Part shown: one piece after another, positions 11,261-21,047 of the stretch
How positions within the stretch are numbered: the first letter of the stretch is position 1
Layout of the letters: every line of letters begins with the position of its first letter
Assembly: GCA_029851415.1 (NCBI GenBank)
Contig: CM056743.1
Location: 75,844,186-75,908,185 of the forward strand
Length of the DNA: 64,000 nt
Direction: 5' to 3'
Origin: Eretmocerus hayati
Taxonomy: Eukaryota > Arthropoda > Insecta > Hymenoptera > Aphelinidae
Notes under the pieces: model-generated
The model's database searches: none
What the model saw: only the letters and a program-made list of their open reading frames with translations
What the model was told of the DNA's origin: nothing
Program-made: the position numbers and the translations under genes

Positions 11261-12534
11261 ACACGTCTATAATATGACTATAATATGAGTATCATATATA
11301 ATATGAGATTAATAGGAGATAAAATGTTATACATATGGGTCATTCTGGACCAAGGTGAACATTTTGAAAATTGACGAAATTTAAAAATGCCCCAAACATT
11401 TTTTGTCCGTTAGTTTTACTACAATATAGTTGGAAAAAATTTTTTTCAGATTTTTTTGGGACCCATGGCGGGCCCTACGAATTTTCCAAGTCCCATTTTT
11501 GAGCAGTTTTTCGCCTATTTTTTGTTATCTTGGAAAATTCGTAGCTCGGACCCAAATGCATCTTTTTCATCCTAGCTGGGCGCATTTTTTCCGGTATGAC
11601 GTACACTTTCAAGAAAGAAATTGACCGGTCCAAAAAATTGATATCTGGTAGGTCCCACGGTTGCATCAAAAAAGGCCTAAAAATAGGACTTTGCACCACC
11701 TTTGGAGGCGTATAGGTCAAAATGGAAGCCTCGCAGCGAAATTTTGTAGGAGAAAAAACTTGGAGGCCTTGAAAAAACCTTCAATTTCCTTTTTGGAACG
11801 TGTCATTATCTTATCTCACGTACGATCTACAGCCGATTTAAGTTGGGCATTTTTGTAAAAACGTGAAACTTCAAGGCCAATTGAAAAAAATCGTTTATTT
11901 TTTATCGACCTCAAACCTATGAGAAAATGTTCTTTCAGGTGTCTATTTGAAGGCCCAACAATGATTTGGTTGTTCCTTCAAAATCCCGATTTTATACGAG
12001 CTGTTAAAAACAGTCGAAAATACCGAAAATCGTGTCGAATTCGGGCCTTATTATGAAGCTTCGTGGACTGTGTCTTCCCTTGCTCTCGATTCGTGGACTC
12101 TAACTATACAGCACTCGGCATAAAATATTGTGGAAGATGAGACCTAGAGCTGAAGAATGGCCTCTCGTGCGATGTTTTACGATGGAACCGTCCAAAACTA
12201 GAGTAGATTGAGTAAACACAAGATAAATCGAGGAAATCGATTGTGATGCATTTCTCACTTAACTAGCCCGTGCTCACTAGCCCAACCGGCCGCTTTGGCA
12301 CTCCGCGTATGCTCCGCACTGCATGCCATCCTCCGTTCACGCGGAAGTGATAAGTGATATTAACAGCTGATGCAGTATTGTCAGGTATTATCCAGTATGG
12401 ACAGAGATAAGAAGGTTCTCTAATCTCCGTTATAGACTGTAGACTGTACGAGGTTTCGGTTGTTAGTGACCACCACGGAAAAATTGTATGTGTCAGTCAG
12501 CGTCCCGATCAGAAATTCTGGTACCTTCCCCGCG

Positions 12535-13090
12535 GAGTTTGCCCCGAAGATGGGCCAAATGTATTGTGAAGCATATGAAGTGTAACTCCTTCCCCGCGGG
12601 GCACCCGCGAGGTATCATCGGGGCAATATTTGCGCAAAATTAGTGCAGTTTCTGTTGAGACCTTTAAAATAATTTCGGATATGTTTGTAATGTTATCACT
12701 ATTATGTGAATGTTCAAGTAAAGTTGAGAATTCATTGAAGACCTGGGAAAGCCTCATAAGAGCTACTAATATCCAGCCTGTGTTCACTTCTACTGAGGGC
12801 AAATGGTCACTTGACTTTGCAGCGTGTGACGAAGAAATTAATTTTGCTGGACTGAGATTTGTGTGAAAAGCGAGTGGTGCTCATCAATGATATTAAAATA
12901 CAGTATGTTCGCGTTCAATGCCTCTGTTGAAATTTCCATCATACACCCACAGAAGTGAGGTTAACTCTGAGACACTATGCAGGAATGTTGTGAAAGTGAT
13001 CACATACTTTGCGGGGGCCCTGCGGGGAAGGCGTTACACTTCATATGCTTCACAATACATTTGCCCTAATACCCGCGATGTTCGGGGCAT
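12535..13090. repeat. Inner inverted pair nested in the 3.7-kb palindrome
   Basis: Sequence around 12547-12625 (GGGCCAAATGTATTGTGAAG and the CCCCGCGGGG block) is repeated in inverse around 13020-13090. Between them a short plus-strand open frame (12630-12866) has no recognised motif. Confidence 0.6.
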
Positions 13091-13764
13091 GGCGTCAAAA
13101 CAACAAGGTGTGTGACCGCGCACGTTTTTGATGTGTCTCCACTCGACGCCATTTTGATATTCTTGACCGCGAACTTCCAAATCATGCTCCCTGTATAGTA
13201 CTGTACAAACGAGTTGCAAGTAGGTTTTATTTTGAGGAGGGTAAGGAGTCCTAGCGTGAACAAGCAAGTTTCAGCGTAATTATAGGCAAATACGTAAATC
13301 TAGAACGATGCCGCAATGATATTGCAGTTGAAATGAAGATTCAAATCATGAATTCATTTCAATCAAAATCGGTATTCATTTTCAATTTAACTGTCCTCGA
13401 GACTAAAATTTTGAGGGAATCGGTGAAACTGCACATTCTTAACATCGATAACTGATCCTGTGCTTTTTTTGCACTTCGACAGAATGATCTTGATAGCGGG
13501 ACAACAATTGTCGGTAAGCCAAGCTATACACGCTTGTCGGTCACCAACACTTACACGCGGCTCGAACTAGAATACGTAAGAAGGGCGATTGGAGACAACT
13601 GGAGACTTAGAGAATCTCCACTCAGAGATTAGAGACCCTGAGTGGAGGGTCTTAAGTGGAGACAGGGCCATGTCTGCGCGAGAGTAGACGAGTTTTAAGG
13701 CTCCGGTGTCACACACCTCGTTATTATTCCGCCATGGTTCGGGGCAAACCCCGCGGGGAAGGTA

Positions 13765-13869
13765 ATGACGGTCAGCGGCCATTCGAGATCTCCCATCTCA
13801 CTTGCACCTAATAGGTTATCCCATGAGTGCGAGGGAGACGACAGATCTCGAACGGTCACTGACCGTCAT
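13765..13869. mobile_element. 105-bp MITE inside the right arm
   Basis: Inverted ends ATGACGGTCAGCGGCCATTC (13765) and GAACGGTCACTGACCGTCAT (ending 13869) bracket a short GAGATCT-containing core. The left arm of the big palindrome lacks this segment, so it entered after the palindrome formed. Confidence 0.6.
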
Positions 13870-15062
13870 CCCATTGTAGTTCACCTCATGGCGTAAAGAT
13901 AACAGAAGTTATCTTCACGCCATGGTTCACCTTGTTCTCGAGTGTACCAAAATTTCTGATCGAGACGCTGACTGACACATACAATTTTTTCGTGGTGGTC
14001 ACTAACAACCAGAACCTCGTACAGTCTACAGTCTATAACGGAGATTAGAGAACCTTCTTATCTCTGTCTATACCGGATAATACCTGAAAATACTGCATCA
14101 CCTGTTGATATCACTTATCACTTCCGCATTAACGGAGGATGGCATGCAGTGCGGAGCGTACGCGGAGTGCCAAAGCGGCCGGTTCTCGATTTATCTTGTA
14201 TTTACTCAATTTACTCTAGTTCTGGACGGTTCCATCGTAAAACATCGCACGAGAGGCCATTCTTCAGCTCTAGGTCTCATCTTCCACAATATTTTATGCC
14301 GAGTACTGTATACGAATCGAGAGCAAGGGAAGACCCAGTCCACGAAGCTTCATGATAAGGCCCGAATTCGACACGATTTTCGGTATTTTCGACTGTTTTC
14401 AACAGCTCGTATAAAATCGGGATTTTGAAGGAACAACCAAATCATTGTTGGGACTTCAAATAGACACCTGAAAGAACATTTTCTCATAGGTTTGGGGTCG
14501 ATAAAAAATAAATGATTTTTTAAATTGGCCTTGAAGTTTCACGTTTTTACAAAAATGCCCAACTTAAATCGGCTGTAGATCGTACTTGAGATCAGATAAT
14601 GACACGTTCCAGAAAGGAAATTGAAGGTTTCTTCAAGGCCTACAAGCTTTTTTTTCCTACAAAATTTTGCTACGAGGCTTCCATTTTGACCTATACGCCT
14701 CCAAAGGTGGTGCAAAGTCGTATTTTTGGGCCTTTTTTGATGCAACCGGGGGACCTACCAGATATCAATTTTTCGGACCGGTCAATTTCTTTCTTAAAAG
14801 TGTACGTCATACCGAAAAAAATGCGCCCAGCGAGGATGAAAAAGATGCATTTGGGTCCGAACTACGAATTTTCCAAGATAGCGAAAAATAGGTGAAAAAC
14901 TGCTCAAAAATGGGACTTAGAAAGCCCGCCATGGATCCCAAAAAAATCTGAAAAAAATTTTTTCAACTATATTTTAGTAGTATTAACGGAAAAAAAATGT
15001 TTGGTGCATTTTTTAATCTCGTCGATTTTCAAAATGTTCACCTTGGTCCAGAATGACCCATA

Positions 15063-15639
15063 TAAATATGGGTGAGATCAGTATATCTCGGCAAATCCGT
15101 GCGTACGACCCCCGCGGATCTTTTCGCCAGTTTTTTACATGAAAGTAGGCACTCAAAATGGTACTTTCCCAGAGTTCCAGCCCCTTGAAGAATTTCTTAC
15201 GTCCTCTAGAAATTTTTGAAGTTTAAGAAAGGCCTTCTTTAGCGTTTTTTAAAAAAATTGCCATATTGACCAGAAACGTCGTAGCGAGGCTCGCGAGGTC
15301 GCATTTTCTCCGTTCCGATGTCAACTTCTAGGGGATTAATATGCAAAACTCTCCAAACCAAATGCGTTCAGTCTACACGACGATACGTAAAGTCACTCCT
15401 TCTCGATTTTTAGACCATTTTGGAATGGACGCTTGTGAGGGTACAAATATGGGCTCTGGATCTAGGGAGAGAGCCGGAGCATAATGATCGTAAAGGGATA
15501 CCTCGATAGAGGTGTGCGTATACTCATGAAACAATACTGGGCTTGAAGGATGATCAATTTTTTATCTCTCCATCAAATTTTACCCATCCTTGGGTACTTA
15601 GGCCCTTGGACGAAATGAAATCTGATAATGACTTTAGGA
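15063..15639. other. No gene recognised; left flank of provirus
   Basis: Non-coding by inspection. It contains one copy of the GGGTACTTAGG motif (about 15592-15602) that also occurs three times immediately right of the provirus. Confidence 0.5.
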
Positions 15640-15643
15640 GGTG
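15640..15643 (+). repeat. Target-site duplication GGTG (left) of provirus
   Basis: GGTG immediately precedes the 3' LTR (plus-strand left end) and is repeated at 24834-24837 immediately after the 5' LTR. A 4-bp duplication is typical of Ty3/Gypsy elements. Confidence 0.9.
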
Positions 15644-16855
15644 TGTGACGAACTGTCACAGTTTTATTTGCTCCTTTCTCGAGTGGAATGAAAAGAAACA
15701 GAAACTAAAGTGGCGCGTGGCGGTTCTTCGGAGGACTTTTTGTGGCATAGATCCGTGGATCGGGTATCAATTCTCAAATTTTTCTTCCCTGTAATTATTA
15801 TTTACAACTAAGCTCACCTTTAGAGGGGTAATCTTGAAATGATCCAGATTGTCTGCTGAATACTGTATTTACTTTATTAAGGAGGCTCAGTCGTTGGGTA
15901 ACGTATCATGAGCATTCGGGGCCCCGCGCCTTCTAACACAAGCGCCAGGCTACGAGACGCGCTCGCTCACCGACACACATACACAACCCAAGCTCGCGCT
16001 CGCGCAAGCGTGCCAGCGGTCGAGCAGCCACTGCACACCTGTTTTTCGACAGTTTTGATTCTTTCGAGTGTTTTCCTGTCTTTTATACGTCGGCAACATG
16101 CATGTTTTTGAATGAAACTCCATTCACTCATAAATTATCTATGCTTGGACAGTTGCTCGTTGCGGTAACACTGTTAAATTTTGAGATATGACTCATTCCG
16201 TGGTCATCAGCCATAAGACGCCGTGTTAAATTCCAATACTTTGAGAATTTTTTTCTCAAAAATGAGGTCGGCAACCCGCATATTTCGAAATTGCAATAGA
16301 TTCCTTGTATCACGGAGTATGCATCATAATCTTTCCAATTTAGAATGACTTAAAAAGTTTCGACGACTGAGCCTCCTTAATGAACCACAAAACTGTTATT
16401 CAAAAATCAGAAAACCTTCGACTTAGAAACTACTCGATTATACTCGAGGCAAAAGAAAGAAACGACCAGCACGGACTGATGGTCTGGCTCCAAGAGGCCT
16501 AGATTCTGGAGATGCAGCATTATAAAGGAGCTTGGAAGCTTATTTTTTGGAAGGGATGCAAGTATACGTCTCCTAATATGGTGATGTCTAAGCTAAAAAA
16601 AACTGAGCATTGGTGGACCCGGATCGGATGTCCGATGCTTTTCAGAATGCTAGAAATTCTATTCTGATAGCCGGGAAAGCTTAATAGAAAATCGCCATCA
16701 ATGGGTCTAATATGGAGGATTTTACGACTGCATTTAAGAGGCTCGAATCATCGAATGTTAGGCCGTGCGGGAGAAACTGTGTAGAAAATAGGCTTCTCAT
16801 CAGATCGCCGAGGCGACCAATGTCACAAAAATAAAAAAATAAAAATAGGAAAGAA

Positions 16856-16900
<45 letters not shown>

Positions 16901-16936
16901 CAAAGATCCTCCTCCTCAAGTACTGAGTTCGTCACA
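15644..16936 (-). repeat. 3' LTR of provirus (carries a piggyBac-type MITE)
   Basis: 1293 bp, of which 500 bp are the MITE plus its duplicated TTAA, leaving about 793 bp of LTR. In the sense of the element it begins TGTGACGAACTCAGTACTTG and ends ACAGTTCGTCACA. It includes a GA/CT microsatellite (about 16864-16898) and an AATAAA on the minus strand at 15873-15878, immediately beside the MITE insertion point. It matches the 5' LTR almost perfectly. Confidence 0.95.
15877..16380. mobile_element. piggyBac-type MITE with TTAA target duplication
   Basis: A 496-bp insert (15881-16376) with inverted ends GGAGGCTCAGTCGTTGGGTA and, inverted, GGAGGCTCAGTCGTCGAAAC, flanked by TTAA at 15877-15880 and 16377-16380. 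The 5' LTR of the same provirus has a single TTAA at the equivalent place (24268-24271), giving a perfect empty-site comparison. TTAA duplication is diagnostic of piggyBac-family transposition. There is no transposase, so it is non-autonomous. The insertion postdates integration of the provirus. Confidence 0.93.
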
Positions 16937-16948
16937 ACTCCCTCCTTT
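16937..16948 (-). other. Polypurine tract of provirus
   Basis: On the minus strand AAAGGAGGGAGT lies directly upstream of the 3' LTR start TGTGACGAAC. This is the expected position and composition of the plus-strand primer for reverse transcription. Confidence 0.9.
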
Positions 16949-17757
16949 GAATTTTTCATCGTCCCGATGAAATTAAGAGGAGATCGTCGTCTCTCGTCTC
17001 TTGACATAGTTGAAATGATTATCGGTATTGAATGATCTGATCGCATACGAAGATTTTATAACGAAGAATTGGTGTATCCATGAATTTATACAATTAAGGC
17101 ACTCCTTATAGTGCAAGGAGGTCGGCGCCATGCTCATGATTTTATCGAGTTCCAGAACATGTAAAAGATTCGAACGTGAAAACTTGTTCATAGATAGCCA
17201 TTCATATTGGAAAGGACCAGCCTCTAGTCAAAGGTGAAACAGATCACCGTGGGTGAGGACAATAGAGACCAAACATACGGCTTCAGCACATGTTGGACAG
17301 TGGTGCTGGTTCTTTGAACGCCGCAGAGCTTGTCTTATGCCAACCTCTATCCGGTCTCCACTGGGTCCAACGCCCCTGACAACCTCCCATATAGATACTT
17401 CTTGCTGTTGTGATTCTATTAATCTTTTGTAATATATCTGGAATCAGTTCATCGAAAGCAATCACGCCAAACGCATCCGCACCAAAAGGATACCGAGTAA
17501 ACGCGTCTCGCGATTAGATGAATTGACGTCAAGGTTACCAAATTATAATCATTCAATCCCGATTTACATCTTTTGATCTGAGCAATTCATGAAGTAACTT
17601 AAGCTAACATAAATATGACCATTACAATTAGGACATGAAAACAAAATTACATATTGGAACTCGAAGAAGAAAAATAGGTCTTAAACATCTCTAAAATCCT
17701 TTGGATTGGGCCTGGGATAGTATTTTGGAGGACTTGACTTGAGGGTTGTACATCTTC
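16949..17757 (-). other. Provirus 3' untranslated region
   Basis: Between the last ORF and the polypurine tract. Only short frames without motifs are present (for example minus 16973-17191); nothing is recognised. Confidence 0.5.
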
Positions 17758-18216
17758 CTAACTATGACTTAACTTCACTTCCAAATTCGGAAATTCAACT
17801 GTATCAATATCAGATTCTGAACCAATGATTTCAGCTTCATAAAAATCTCGTGTAAAAAGTCCATATGTAGTCATCGGATAAATCCGGCATCTTTCAAAAT
17901 TGTCGTGTCTTACATGAGGGTCCCTCGACACTAATTCAGGTAACCAGGTGGTGTATCGTGACAGATAATCAAAATCTTCCTCATCGAGAATGTGCGCGAG
18001 GAAATCAACCTCGGAGTCAGTTACAGTGACTTGTCCATTTGTGAAGTGTAGGTCAAACTGTGGTGAAGAGCAGTTGCAGCCGAATTCAGCATTTGGGAAG
18101 TATTCTGCCTCGCAAACCGTGCAGCCGGGCGTGAATCCGAGGTTGATCAAGACTTGAAATCTTTCATCGTCGGTGAGATTTGTTGTTGGCATTTCGGGTC
18201 TCTGTGATTCCATCAT
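17758..18216 (-). CDS. Accessory ORF B of the provirus (152 aa, acidic)
   Basis: An open 152-codon frame in the orientation of the provirus, last before the 3' LTR. The predicted protein is acidic and has Cys32-X2-Cys35 and Cys47-X-Cys49, suggesting a possible metal-binding or disulphide element, followed by an acidic segment rich in Asp/Glu (DEEDFDYLSRYTTW near 78-91). There is no signal peptide or membrane segment. I do not recognise the family. Errantiviruses normally end with env, so an extra ORF here is unusual. It may be translated from a spliced mRNA like env. The uninterrupted reading frame in a provirus whose env1 is broken hints at function or recent origin but does not prove either. 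Confidence 0.55.
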   Translation of the reverse strand: MMESQRPEMPTTNLTDDERFQVLINLGFTPGCTVCEAEYFPNAEFGCNCSSPQFDLHFTNGQVTVTDSEVDFLAHILDEEDFDYLSRYTTWLPELVSRDPHVRHDNFERCRIYPMTTYGLFTRDFYEAEIIGSESDIDTVEFPNLEVKLSHS

Positions 18217-18860
18217 TTACTTCAGTTCTTTATCTCTCCACGTGCCTTGATTCTTAATGATGCAAAGAATTCAATTTTTAGAGGTGTTTAATAGGTTAAG
18301 ATGTTAGAAACATTCCACACGGATTATTAGACACACGCTGTATCACTCCTGTTATCACACCAATTCTTAATTATCTTGATTACTGTTGGTTAATCTATGG
18401 GGTTCTTTTCTCTGGAGCGATGAATTATTTTGCGGAGGCAATTACAATGGAGAAGGTGAAGGAATTCGGTACGGGTAAAATAAATGAAAAAAAAAAAACA
18501 ATCATTACTCAAGTACGATGGTCATATTTGGTCAAAACAATAGGAGGTCGAGCTAACAAGTTGTTGCAATTGACACATGATTATATCCTCTCAGGACTGA
18601 ACAAGAGGTTCAATACACATTGTTATTGTATCTGAGATCGCAAATAGATGATTAGCAAGACAAAAAAACATGCCTTGACGAGCTGGAATAGTGGATTTGG
18701 AAATTCATTGGGTGACATGCGCGTAAGCGGCGAGAAAAAGTGTGTGGGTGCGTAGAAAATCTTCTGCGCGCATCATGCACTGTTGTGGTCGATTTCTCTG
18801 ATGACCTTAACAAGTTCTTGCCTTGGCGTGCGAGGCTGGCACAAACAAAGACCTCCCGCC
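18217..18860 (-). other. Spacer between the two accessory ORFs
   Basis: Low-complexity and AT-rich on the left, with a minus frame (18652-18963) overlapping the end of the next gene in another phase. I see no supported gene. Confidence 0.45.
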
Positions 18861-19292
18861 CTACCATCGTCTGAAAACGGGAGCGACGTTTGAAATTCGA
18901 ATATTGAAAGATTTTATCAAGATTTCCTCTATGCACTCTTGGCAGGTTACTGCCGGTTGCCAAGACAAAAGAAGTTCATTGCAGTCCTTACAGTGCCCGT
19001 ACATTAATTCGCGATATGATACCAAATGAAACCGATAACATGGCATATAATCGTTTGCAAGGTCATCAGTGAAACAATGCTGACAATATATATGAAAATT
19101 GCATGGGTTAAAATAGATCGGCAAGACAGAATTGTTCCTATTTGTAATACAGTAACTCCTCATAGTTATAGGATATGAAGCCGGGTGATCTCGAGGCAGT
19201 ACGCCATCAATGGGCCCGTAGAATTCCTTTTCCACTTCCGTTTCAGCCAGTTCCCTTTCCTCCCATTCAAGCAGCAAATTCCGTGGAGCCAT
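18861..19292 (-). CDS. Accessory ORF A of the provirus (143 aa, Cys/His pairs)
   Basis: An open 143-codon frame starting 14 nt after the env2 stop codon, same strand, so probably on the same transcript. The N-terminal 30 residues are highly charged (EWEERELAETEVEKEF). The rest holds Cys64, His67, Cys70-X2-Cys73, Cys85, His100-Cys101-X2-Cys104 and Cys117-X2-Cys120, spacing that resembles a cross-brace (RING-like) or treble-clef zinc module without matching a canonical RING exactly. There is no signal peptide or transmembrane stretch, so a cytosolic or nuclear protein is expected. Family unknown. If it is RING-like, a ubiquitin-related role is possible, but that is speculation. Confidence 0.6.
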   Translation of the reverse strand: MAPRNLLLEWEERELAETEVEKEFYGPIDGVLPRDHPASYPITMRSYCITNRNNSVLPIYFNPCNFHIYCQHCFTDDLANDYMPCYRFHLVSYRELMYGHCKDCNELLLSWQPAVTCQECIEEILIKSFNIRISNVAPVFRRW

Positions 19293-19306
19293 GACCTCGA
19301 AAGCAA

Positions 19307-21004
19307 CTAGGATTTATTGCTCTTATCCACGTTCCGAGGTGTATCATAAATTGTCGTTGGAACATCGAGGCAATTTTGAGTGGGGGATCTTAAGTGAGAG
19401 TTGTTATGAATCGAATTGATTGTGACCTTGTTTGTTTGATTTTTCTCATGAATCGTTCGGTACTCTACCACGTATGGAGAAGTGATCTGAGGTCTGTTTT
19501 GTCTGGTTTTGCTCAATTGATGGTAAAACCAGGCTCCCACTACTATCAAAAAAATGACTAGGATGTGCAAAAATATGATGGAAGACACTGCATCTCCTGC
19601 TGTTGTATGAATTTCGAGTTGAATTTGGTGAGCTGGGCTCAGGGCGCTTTCGAGTGTCAGATTGAGCGTGGAGTTGTAAATCAGGAATTGAGATTGTTCA
19701 TTTGCGGCAAACTCTAAATTGGCCCCATCGATTCTTGCCGAACAGTCTTCAGTCAAGCGAATAATTCCAGCTCCTGGGATCGGGTAAGACTGCGACCTTT
19801 GATTGGGACAGTCTAGCTCCAGGGTCCTCGAGATTGGTGCCGAGAACAGCCATGCGTTGATTGATTCCAGGTGTCTCGTTCTGACTTCTGTTGATTTGGA
19901 GTATCGTATTTTGCATCTCTTAAGAACCTCTCTGCTCGGTCTACTAAGCAAGTTGTACTCACAGGAATCTCTAGGAACCAGGGAAGGAATTCCCTTACAA
20001 ATCGAATATTCTGCAGAACGAGAGCAGAAAGCAGACATTGGAGCAATCAGGACATGATTTTTGCGGGAATCGACCCCGATGTACTCATATTCAGATTCAA
20101 TGTGAGCCACTGTTGTTGAATTAATCCGCAGGTACAATGGGTGAATCTTAAAAAGCTGATACTTGTTTCTCTGCACAAGTGGTACACGTAGTCGGATGTG
20201 GATAAAACCATTGTGGATTTTTGCCGTGATTTTAACAAATTCGTTATCAAAAAGCAGGCTGTTATACGGGTCTTGCCCCATCAGAAAGTTTTTGAGACTC
20301 GCCCTCTGGGAGAGTGGAAGGAGAGATGGAGAGATTTCATTTTTTGCAGCAGTTTGAAGAATATCCATTAATATTTTATAAATAGTTATCTGAGTTTCAA
20401 TAGCCACTTTGGTTACATCGAGCCAATTCTTGATAAGATCAGAATGGGTAGTTGTACGATTAGATTTTTGGAAAAATTTTCCGAATTGTATGTTGGCCTC
20501 GACTGTGAAATTTTCCAGCAATACTTGTAGGTCAGTAACGACGCCTATTTTCAAAGGCGGCGCGCTCCGCGTGAGATCTGTGGCTTTTGTCGGGTAAGAT
20601 TCAACCGGGTGTGAGATATCAGTGACTTTAACTGTTATTGGATAGTCATGGACCTCCGGAAAGTTCAGATCGTCTTGAGATGGATAATTCTTTATTGATT
20701 CAGATAATGACTGGATTCGGGGAATTTGTGCAAGAATAAAGTGGAGTTCTGGGACATGCGATTGACATATACGGGTGCATTCTCTCGCTAGTTCCAATGT
20801 TTGATTCCTGTGAGTATCATTGACAAGACTCAAAGCTTTCACGTTGACTAGCAAGGGAAAATGAGCAAAAGAACTTATAAGTTTCATCGGCTTGATATAT
20901 TCAAAGTATATTCCCGCGTTGGAGAAGAGAGGTTTCAAATCTATTTCTGGGTGCACTACGCCGTAGCTCAGTAGCATGGTGAGTGTAGCAAGGACTAGCT
21001 TCAT
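19307..21004 (-). CDS. env2: Second envelope-like glycoprotein (env2, 565 aa), intact frame
   Basis: I chose the Met followed by a hydrophobic signal peptide (MKLVLATLTMLLSYGVVHP); an in-frame Met lies 24 codons upstream and would make 589 aa overlapping the end of env1. Numbering below uses the longer frame. Conserved blocks shared with env1 include the N-terminal G(I/L)YFE segment (about 56-59), ISPSLLP (248-254), a P-(L/M)-X5-LFKIHP-type block (about 299-313), LKRC (385-388), a W-L-(F/Y)-S segment (about 409-412) and a Cys-Pro. One transmembrane helix is at about 498-518, with a roughly 70-residue tail. At the position of the env1 cleavage site it reads TRSAP (169-173): the dibasic Lys-Arg is lost and the following residues are not a convincing fusion peptide. 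Predicted type I membrane glycoprotein with several N-X-S/T sites. Confidence 0.85.
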   Translation of the reverse strand: MKLVLATLTMLLSYGVVHPEIDLKPLFSNAGIYFEYIKPMKLISSFAHFPLLVNVKALSLVNDTHRNQTLELARECTRICQSHVPELHFILAQIPRIQSLSESIKNYPSQDDLNFPEVHDYPITVKVTDISHPVESYPTKATDLTRSAPPLKIGVVTDLQVLLENFTVEANIQFGKFFQKSNRTTTHSDLIKNWLDVTKVAIETQITIYKILMDILQTAAKNEISPSLLPLSQRASLKNFLMGQDPYNSLLFDNEFVKITAKIHNGFIHIRLRVPLVQRNKYQLFKIHPLYLRINSTTVAHIESEYEYIGVDSRKNHVLIAPMSAFCSRSAEYSICKGIPSLVPRDSCEYNLLSRPSREVLKRCKIRYSKSTEVRTRHLESINAWLFSAPISRTLELDCPNQRSQSYPIPGAGIIRLTEDCSARIDGANLEFAANEQSQFLIYNSTLNLTLESALSPAHQIQLEIHTTAGDAVSSIIFLHILVIFLIVVGAWFYHQLSKTRQNRPQITSPYVVEYRTIHEKNQTNKVTINSIHNNSHLRSPTQNCLDVPTTIYDTPRNVDKSNKS

Positions 21005-21047
21005 CTGAAGATAAAACACATTGATATCAATACTCATATTTTTGTAA

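Larger units (their letters stand above)
11334..15062. mobile_element. 3.7-kb palindromic element with ~1.2-kb inverted arms
   Basis: The left end TATGGGTCATTCTGGACCAA recurs inverted at 15062. Similarity between arms continues almost without break: left about 11334-12551, right about 13738-15062. Landmarks are CTGACTGACACATACAATTT-type sequence and CCCCGCGG blocks at the inner ends. The central 1.2 kb holds a second, smaller inverted pair (about 12535-12625 against 13020-13090, both containing CTTCATATGCTTCACAATAC or its inverse). Minus/plus frame pairs in the arms mirror each other and are not genes. No transposase motif was seen. A large non-autonomous TIR transposon or an inverted segmental duplication would fit. 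Confidence 0.75.

Noticed and set aside
11475..14895. Open frames in the 3.7-kb palindrome as genes
   Set aside because: They mirror each other in the two arms and have no protein motifs.
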